NCBI RefSeq assembly: GCF_012843265.1
Contig: NZ_JABAIT010000006.1
Span: 118,876-182,875, forward strand
From: Bacillus sp. DNRA2
GTDB taxonomy: Bacteria > Bacillota > Bacilli > Bacillales > Cytobacillaceae
DNA length: 64,000 bases
Reading direction: 5' to 3'
The notes beneath the pieces were generated by a model. It was not told the origin of the DNA. It made no database searches and saw only the letters and a program-made list of their open reading frames with translations. Positions 58,818-64,000 of this stretch are shown here, piece after piece. Position 1 is the stretch's first letter. The number at the start of each line of letters is the position of its first letter. The position numbers and the translations under genes are program-made.

Positions 58818-60032
58818 ATGACAAGCCATATAAAATTATTAACCAAGGGAAGGACAGAAATAGATTGGGCTTGGCTTTTAATGGTTTTTTTGTATTCTAT
58901 TAACATGTTAAATAAAGCCAATGTTTTGATATTAGGAGTACTATTTATAGGCATCTTAGTTATTAATTATAAAAATTCACGATTTAAGCTATCTATTGAT
59001 TTATTTCTGCTACAAATGTTCTCATTATGTTACTATTTTATACTAATTCAGTATAAATCAACTGGGTTAGATGCAATGATAATTTATTTGATTGGACCTA
59101 CTGTATTGTTTTGTATAGGATATTTCATTAGTAATTTGGATAGTAAATTTATTCTAAAAACATTATTTGCTATGATTTTAGGTAATTTTACTTATGGTTT
59201 TCTAAATATGTCGGTCTATTTCAGTAATTTTGGATTTAATTCTTTTGAAAGGACTGTACCAGATTTTTGGACCGGAATACTAAAACCTGGCACACTTCAA
59301 GGTACACATTTTACTCTCATATCAAGCTTGTTATTTGTTAGTCTTTTTATTTACAAAAGGGGTTACGATAAGTTTTTGTCGATACTCGTCTTATTTTGTA
59401 TATTATTTTCTATATACTCAACTTTGATATTGGGGAATAGAACTCTAATTCTTTTAACAGTGTTAATTTTCATTGTTAATGTAGTAGTATTCATAATATT
59501 AAATAGAAAAGGTTTAAATAGAAACATAAAAACTGTATTCAAATTATTAGTATTCGGTTTAATAATATCCATTTTATATTATATCAATTTATTTGGATTA
59601 AAAGATTTTATAATGGAATCAAACTTTTATAATAGAATGGAACAGAGCTCAATAGCTGATGACCCAAGATTATTAGTATACTCAAAAGTACTTAGTCAAA
59701 TGTTTGTTTACCCTCTAGGTGGATTTAAAATGGACATTGGACTTAATTTTGCACATAATTTATGGCTTGATGTGTTAAATGCAACCGGATTAATTCCATT
59801 TACTTTTCTATTTTTATTTACTCTGAAGTCTTTAGTGAACTTAATTAATATTATGAAAAATTCCGAGGTGGAATTAATAGATAAATTAATAGTATTAAGT
59901 GTATTTTTAGGGTATTTAATGAACTTTATGGTGGAACCAATTTTAGATGGTGCTCCCCATATGTTTTTATTATTTTGCCTATTAACAGGTATGACTTCCA
60001 AGTTTTCAAATCTTTTAAAAAATAAATTGTAA
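58818..60032 (+). CDS. O-antigen/capsule polymerase (Wzy-like)
   Basis: A 404-residue integral membrane protein with about ten to eleven hydrophobic segments and a larger loop near residues 265-310 (NFYNRMEQSSIADDPRLLVYS), the layout of Wzy_C/O-antigen ligase-polymerases. The FAHNLWLDVLNATGLIPF segment after the loop is typical (HN.xLDxL). It would polymerise lipid-linked repeats at the outer membrane face. Sequence similarity in this family is low, so the call rests on topology and on the position next to a flippase. Confidence 0.8.
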   Translation: MTSHIKLLTKGRTEIDWAWLLMVFLYSINMLNKANVLILGVLFIGILVINYKNSRFKLSIDLFLLQMFSLCYYFILIQYKSTGLDAMIIYLIGPTVLFCIGYFISNLDSKFILKTLFAMILGNFTYGFLNMSVYFSNFGFNSFERTVPDFWTGILKPGTLQGTHFTLISSLLFVSLFIYKRGYDKFLSILVLFCILFSIYSTLILGNRTLILLTVLIFIVNVVVFIILNRKGLNRNIKTVFKLLVFGLIISILYYINLFGLKDFIMESNFYNRMEQSSIADDPRLLVYSKVLSQMFVYPLGGFKMDIGLNFAHNLWLDVLNATGLIPFTFLFLFTLKSLVNLINIMKNSEVELIDKLIVLSVFLGYLMNFMVEPILDGAPHMFLLFCLLTGMTSKFSNLLKNKL

Positions 60033-60294
60033 ATTATATTCCGTTAATATAGTGAATAAACTGATAGCTCAAAGGTCTTTCCAAGAAATTAAGTCACAAA
60101 ATCTGTATACAAACAAAGAACTTTTTTGTTGTTATGAACAATAGTTTTAGCAGTTATTTAATAAATATAAACTAATAAATTCTATACCATTATAAAAAGA
60201 TAACCTTTTTATAATGGTATAAAAGGCGACAAAACAGTTATGTTTGGTATTTTATCTTTAGGACTCTGTATGAATACAATTGGAGATTATTAGT
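60033..60294. other. Gap with perfect 17-bp stem-loop
   Basis: TATACCATTATAAAAAG (60183-60199) and its exact complement (60205-60221) with loop ATAAC form a strong hairpin about 75 bp before the flippase gene, without T-run. Possible mRNA processing or stability element. No gene seen. Confidence 0.6.
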
Positions 60295-61614
60295 ATGAAA
60301 AAAAATGGCTCAACTCTAATTAATGGTAAGTTTTTTCAAAATACAGGTTGGATTGTTGGGGAACGAGTGTTCCAGATGTCATTATCAATAATTGTGGGTA
60401 TGCTTACAGCAAGATATCTTGGACCATCTGATTTTGGAATAATAAATTATACAGCTTCTTTTACAGCGTTCTTTACATCAATATGTTCGCTAGGGTTAGA
60501 GGGTGTTATAGTTAAAGAATTGGTTGAAGATCCAGAAGAAGAGGGAAGAATTATTGGTACCGGTATTGCAATGCGATTGATTTCAAGTTTACTTTCAATG
60601 GTAGCAATACTGATTAGTATCTCAATATTGAATTCAAATAACAACGTAATATTAATTGTTGCAATGATTCAATCAATTGCATTAATTTTTCGTGCATTTG
60701 AACTAATAGAGTTTTGGTACCAATCTCAACTACAGTCAAAATATTCAACTCTTATTAAGAGTGTATCCTACCTAATAATGTCATCATATAAAGTAATATT
60801 ACTTTTACTTGGAAAAAGTGTAGAATGGTTTGCTTTTTCAACTGTGGTTGACGTAATTATTATTATGATTCTATATATCATTTCATATTATAAGCAAGGG
60901 GGAAAAAAGCTAAAGGTCTCATATAATTTAGCAATTAAAATGTTATCACAAAGTTACCCTTTTATCTTATCAGGTATAATGGTGGCCTTATATGTTCAAA
61001 TGGATAAAATAATGATTGGACAATTTCTGAATCAAGAAAAAGTGGGTTTGTATACAGTTGCTGCTACAATTTGTGGTTTTTGGGTTTTTATCCCAACAGC
61101 TTTTATTAATTCTGCAAGACCATTAATTATGAATTTGAAAAATGAAAACGAAGAGCAATATTTAATGCGTTTAAAACAATTATATGCATTTATCATATGG
61201 TTAGGTATAATTTTTGCACTTGTCGTGACAATCTTTTCAAAGTGGATTGTATTAATATTGTATGGGCAAGCCTATATTGGTTCAACTACAACATTAATTA
61301 TTTCTGTTTGGTCAAGTATTCTTTCAGTACTGGGTTCCGCTAGAACAATATGGATACTGTGTGAAAAATATAATAAATATATTCCCAAGTATCTTATATG
61401 GGGAATAGTGATTAGTGTAATGTTAAATGTATACTTAATACCTAAAATTGGTATTGAGGGTGCAGCAATAGCTCAACTTACTGCACAAATTGTTACAAAT
61501 CTTATAGCTCCACTTTTTTACAATGAAACAAGAATCCATACAAAATATATTATGGAAGCTTTTTTATTAAGAGGAGTTAAAATAAATATGAAGGGCTTTA
61601 TTAGGAATTCATGA
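60295..61614 (+). CDS. Polysaccharide flippase (Wzx-like)
   Basis: A 439-residue MOP-superfamily exporter with about 12 to 14 membrane segments. GMLTARYLGPSDFGIINYTASFTAFFTSICSLGLEGVIVKELV near the N-terminus is the classical Wzx/PST opening. The ATG at 60295 has TTGGAG 9 nt upstream; an earlier in-frame start adds five residues. It flips undecaprenyl-linked repeats across the membrane for the Wzy-like polymerase encoded just before it. Confidence 0.9.
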   Translation: MKKNGSTLINGKFFQNTGWIVGERVFQMSLSIIVGMLTARYLGPSDFGIINYTASFTAFFTSICSLGLEGVIVKELVEDPEEEGRIIGTGIAMRLISSLLSMVAILISISILNSNNNVILIVAMIQSIALIFRAFELIEFWYQSQLQSKYSTLIKSVSYLIMSSYKVILLLLGKSVEWFAFSTVVDVIIIMILYIISYYKQGGKKLKVSYNLAIKMLSQSYPFILSGIMVALYVQMDKIMIGQFLNQEKVGLYTVAATICGFWVFIPTAFINSARPLIMNLKNENEEQYLMRLKQLYAFIIWLGIIFALVVTIFSKWIVLILYGQAYIGSTTTLIISVWSSILSVLGSARTIWILCEKYNKYIPKYLIWGIVISVMLNVYLIPKIGIEGAAIAQLTAQIVTNLIAPLFYNETRIHTKYIMEAFLLRGVKINMKGFIRNS

Positions 61615-61689
61615 TTATTAAATTTTAAAAAAATAATTCTAATTAAATAAATGCTATTATATTAATACTGCAAGGATGTGTTTAATACA

Positions 61690-62856
61690 TTGAAGATTAC
61701 TATAGCAGGAACAGGATATGTTGGTTTATCTAATGCAATTCTACTTGCTCAACATAATGAGGTAATTGCACTTGATATTATTCAAGATAAGGTTGACATG
61801 ATTAATAATAGGAAATCTCCAATTATTGATCATGAAATTGAAAAATATTTGGCATCAAAGGAATTAAACTTGATTGCGACGACTGACATTGTTTACGCAT
61901 TCAAGGATGCAGAGTATATAATAATATCGACACCAACCAACTACGATATCGATAGAAATTATTTTAATACAAGATCTATAGAAGACGTGATAACAAATGT
62001 TTTATTGATAAACCCTAGTGCAATAATGATAATAAAATCAACGGTACCAGTTGGATATACAGATAAAATTAAAGAAAAATTTAAAACAGATAACATAATT
62101 TTTTCTCCTGAATTCTTAAGGGAAGGAAAGGCACTATTCGATAATTTATATCCTTCGCGGATAATTGTAGGTGAACAGTCTGCTAGAGCTAAGAAATTTG
62201 CTGAACTTTTAGTTCAAGGGGCAGAAAAAGAAAACATTCCTGTTTTGCTAACAAATTCAACAGAAGCTGAGGCTATTAAACTATTTGCTAATACTTACCT
62301 TGCAATGAGAGTAGCATTTTTTAATGAATTAGATTCTTTCGCTGAGATAAGAGGTTTAAATACAAAACAAATAATTGATGGTGTTGGACTAGATCCGAGG
62401 ATAGGTAATCATTATAACAATCCTTCTTTTGGCTATGGGGGTTATTGCCTTCCAAAAGACACCAAACAGCTATTGGCAAATTATTCGGATGTTCCTAATA
62501 GTATTATGACCGCAATTGTAGAAGCTAATAGAACAAGAAAAGATACTATTGCAGAAATGATAATACGGGGGAATCCTAGTATTGTAGGTGTTTTTAGACT
62601 TACTATGAAAATGGATTCAGATAATTTTAGACAGTCAGCTGTTCAAGGTATAATGAAACGAATAAAAGCAAAAGGAATAGAGGTTGTAATATATGAACCT
62701 GCACTTACTGAAGAGAAATTCTTTAATTCAAGAGTAATAAATGATTTTGACGAATTTAAAAGGATAAGTGATGTTATCGTTGCAAATCGAATTTCTAATG
62801 AATTAGAAGATGTTATGTATAAAGTATATACACGGGATTTATTTAGTAGGGATTAA
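61690..62856 (+). CDS. ugd: UDP-glucose 6-dehydrogenase
   Basis: A 388-residue nucleotide-sugar dehydrogenase, the usual length of Ugd. The NAD motif is [14 protein letters not shown], and STVPVGYT and [11 protein letters not shown] are conserved. The catalytic Cys is in [14 protein letters not shown]. It oxidises UDP-glucose to UDP-glucuronate; in B. subtilis Ugd is phosphorylated and activated by PtkA, so it may connect to the kinase at 42271. The TTG at 61690 gives the usual MKITIAG start; a GTG four codons earlier sits too close to AAGGA. Confidence 0.92.
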   Translation: MKITIAGTGYVGLSNAILLAQHNEVIALDIIQDKVDMINNRKSPIIDHEIEKYLASKELNLIATTDIVYAFKDAEYIIISTPTNYDIDRNYFNTRSIEDVITNVLLINPSAIMIIKSTVPVGYTDKIKEKFKTDNIIFSPEFLREGKALFDNLYPSRIIVGEQSARAKKFAELLVQGAEKENIPVLLTNSTEAEAIKLFANTYLAMRVAFFNELDSFAEIRGLNTKQIIDGVGLDPRIGNHYNNPSFGYGGYCLPKDTKQLLANYSDVPNSIMTAIVEANRTRKDTIAEMIIRGNPSIVGVFRLTMKMDSDNFRQSAVQGIMKRIKAKGIEVVIYEPALTEEKFFNSRVINDFDEFKRISDVIVANRISNELEDVMYKVYTRDLFSRD

Positions 62857-62918
62857 CACACATAAAATAAGAGTGAGTATTGTATAAATGCTAGTAATAA
62901 CTAGAGTGGGGAAAAATC

Positions 62919-63602
62919 ATGTGGAATATTGGGAAAAATATTATCAGATATTTATTTGCTAAATATTTAGCTTTTAAGTCAAAATCATTTATTAGGACAG
63001 GGGCTATTCTTAATCCATATACCAATCTTGAAGGAAGTAATGTAATCCATAAAAAAGTGAATATTTCTAATAGTCGTATTGGCTACGGTACCTATATAGG
63101 CGAAAGAACTATATTAAATAATACATTAATTGGGAGATATTGTTCTATTGCGGAAGGTGTAAAGATTATTTCAGGACAACATCCAACAAAAATGTTTGTT
63201 TCAACGCACCCTGCTTTTTTTTCGACAGCAAGACAAGCTGGGTTCACCTATGTAAGTGAAAACAAATTCCCAGAATTTAAACATTCATCAAAAGACAATT
63301 CATACACTGTAACAATTGGTAATGACGTGTGGATAGGAGCAGATGTTAAAATACTTGAAGGGATAAATATCGAGGATGGAGTAATAATCGCTACTGGTGC
63401 TGTGGTGGTTAAGGATTTGGAGGCATACACCATTTATGGAGGAGTACCAGCCAAAAAGATTGGACAAAGATTTTCTGAAAAAGAGAAAAAATTCCTATTG
63501 GAAAATAAATGGTGGGAAAATGATGAAGATTGGATAAAACAAAATGTCGGATTATTTTCTGACATAAATCAGTTTATAACCCAAGAATCAAAAAAAAAAT
63601 AG
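62919..63602 (+). CDS. CatB-type (Xat) O-acetyltransferase
   Basis: A 227-residue hexapeptide acyltransferase. SRIGYGTYIGERTILNNTLIGRYCSIAEGVKI starts the beta-helix, the active-site His is in ISGQHPT, and GNDVWIGADVKILEGINIEDGVIIATGAVVVKDL closes it. The YGGVPAKKIGQRF tail is typical of xenobiotic/sugar O-acetyltransferases (CatB group). It probably decorates the polymer. GGGG precedes the ATG. Confidence 0.88.
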   Translation: MWNIGKNIIRYLFAKYLAFKSKSFIRTGAILNPYTNLEGSNVIHKKVNISNSRIGYGTYIGERTILNNTLIGRYCSIAEGVKIISGQHPTKMFVSTHPAFFSTARQAGFTYVSENKFPEFKHSSKDNSYTVTIGNDVWIGADVKILEGINIEDGVIIATGAVVVKDLEAYTIYGGVPAKKIGQRFSEKEKKFLLENKWWENDEDWIKQNVGLFSDINQFITQESKKK

Positions 63603-63614
63603 AGATGAGATTTC

Positions 63615-63911
63615 ATGAAAAATATTGCAATTGTCGTAGTAGCATATAATCGAGTAAATTCATTATCAAGATTATTAACATCGTTAAAAAGAGCAAATTA
63701 TTTTGGATTGCATACACCGTTAATTATTAGTATTGACAAAAGTCAAAATAAGGATGTAGCTATATGCGCAAATAACTTTGAATGGCCTTTTGGAGAAAAA
63801 CATGTAATAGAACATCCAAATAGGTTAGGTTTGCGTAATCATGTATTGTTCTGTGGGAATTTATCTAGGGATTATGATGCTGTCGTAGTATTAGAGGATG
63901 ACTGTTTCTAG
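63615..63911 (+). pseudogene. Glycosyltransferase family 2, truncated
   Basis: The frame gives 98 residues: IAIVVVAYNRVNSLSRLLTSLKRAN, IISIDKSQN, NRLGLRNHVLFCGN and AVVVLEDDCF. The final EDD is the metal/donor motif of a GT-A enzyme, after which about 200 residues should follow. Instead a TAG stop comes immediately and the sequence becomes unrelated, resembling the end of an insertion sequence. The gene is therefore interrupted, unless it resumes beyond the window. Confidence 0.75.
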
Positions 63912-64000
63912 TAATCTAAAAGTGGACCACCGTAGTCATTGAAAATTCCCCCAGTTATAATTAACCCACGGAGATAATTTCATAAAGTGGGGAGCTTGGA
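63909..64000. mobile_element. Likely left end of an insertion sequence (IS21-like)
   Basis: From the TAG stop on, the sequence TAGTAATCTAAAAGTGGACC and a following CCCCCAGTTATAATTAACCC have the look of IS21-family terminal regions in Bacillus (AAAGTGGACC repeats, then the leader of istA). Only 92 bp are visible, with no transposase frame, so the family is tentative. Confidence 0.45.

Overview
The window comes from an endospore-forming, low-GC Gram-positive bacterium of the Bacillaceae, probably Bacillus, Neobacillus or a close relative. The evidence is a ger-type germinant receptor operon, a CwlC-type mother-cell amidase, a ywqA/ywqB pair, a tkmA-ptkA-ptpZ tyrosine phosphorylation cassette, an EpsN/EpsC exopolysaccharide locus with EAR-like leader RNAs, frequent TTG/GTG starts with strong GGAGG sites, and a family of palindromic GGGGGACAGTCCCCC repeats. 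Species cannot be assigned from the sequence alone. No rRNA, tRNA or CRISPR array was seen.

Layout. 1-3.5 kb: a DUF3231 gene cut by the left edge, then a two-gene operon of an unknown protein and a GMC oxidoreductase carrying a ferredoxin-like cysteine cluster. 3.6-8.1 kb: a four-gene germinant receptor operon (A-B-C-D subunits) with a plausible sigma-G promoter. 8.1-18.4 kb: chromosomal genes rich in palindromic repeats: TetR/MFS efflux pair, cwlC, folE plus an SDR, MBL hydrolase with an Lrp regulator, DUF3267, DoxX, a DUF3951-like protein and a lytic transglycosylase. 18.6-23.5 kb: SNF2 helicase (ywqA) and SWIM protein (ywqB). 23.6-36.3 kb: an accessory zone with small membrane proteins, a MazEF pair, an AbrB-like regulator plus ABC1 kinase, an orphan AbiEi antitoxin, a HEPN protein with an uncharacterised partner, an acetyltransferase, an alkaline phosphatase whose 3' end is duplicated, a LysM remnant and a TPR-type quorum-sensing-like regulator. 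Its intergenic gaps are filled by at least four further hairpin or tandem repeat families.

36.6-64 kb: a large exopolysaccharide/capsule locus. A SinR-like palindrome and an EAR-like RNA followed by a terminator precede epsC-1, epsN and a YdcF-like gene. A second transcription unit has tkmA-ptkA-ptpZ, a second EAR-like RNA plus terminator, epsC-2 and gtaB. After a degraded prepilin gene comes an AT-rich block: initiating phosphoglycosyl transferase, WbuB-like glycosyltransferase, the complete UDP-L-FucNAc pathway (capE-capF-capG), several glycosyltransferases, two acetyltransferases, a Wzy-like polymerase, a Wzx flippase and a UDP-glucose dehydrogenase. The last gene is broken by what looks like the end of an insertion sequence at the right edge.

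How it works together: EpsC/EpsN, GtaB/Ugd and CapEFG supply nucleotide sugars. The PGT starts the lipid-linked repeat, glycosyltransferases and acetyltransferases finish it, Wzx flips it, Wzy polymerises it, and TkmA-PtkA-PtpZ control chain length and production. The EAR-like RNAs most likely let RNA polymerase pass the terminators in this long locus. The points that most deserve follow-up are the duplicated EAR-terminator-epsC modules, the HEPN/partner operon, a short peptide ORF overlapping the TPR regulator, and the ways repeats have reshaped genes (SDR C-terminus, duplicated phosphatase tail, loss of a small gene from a duplicated module).
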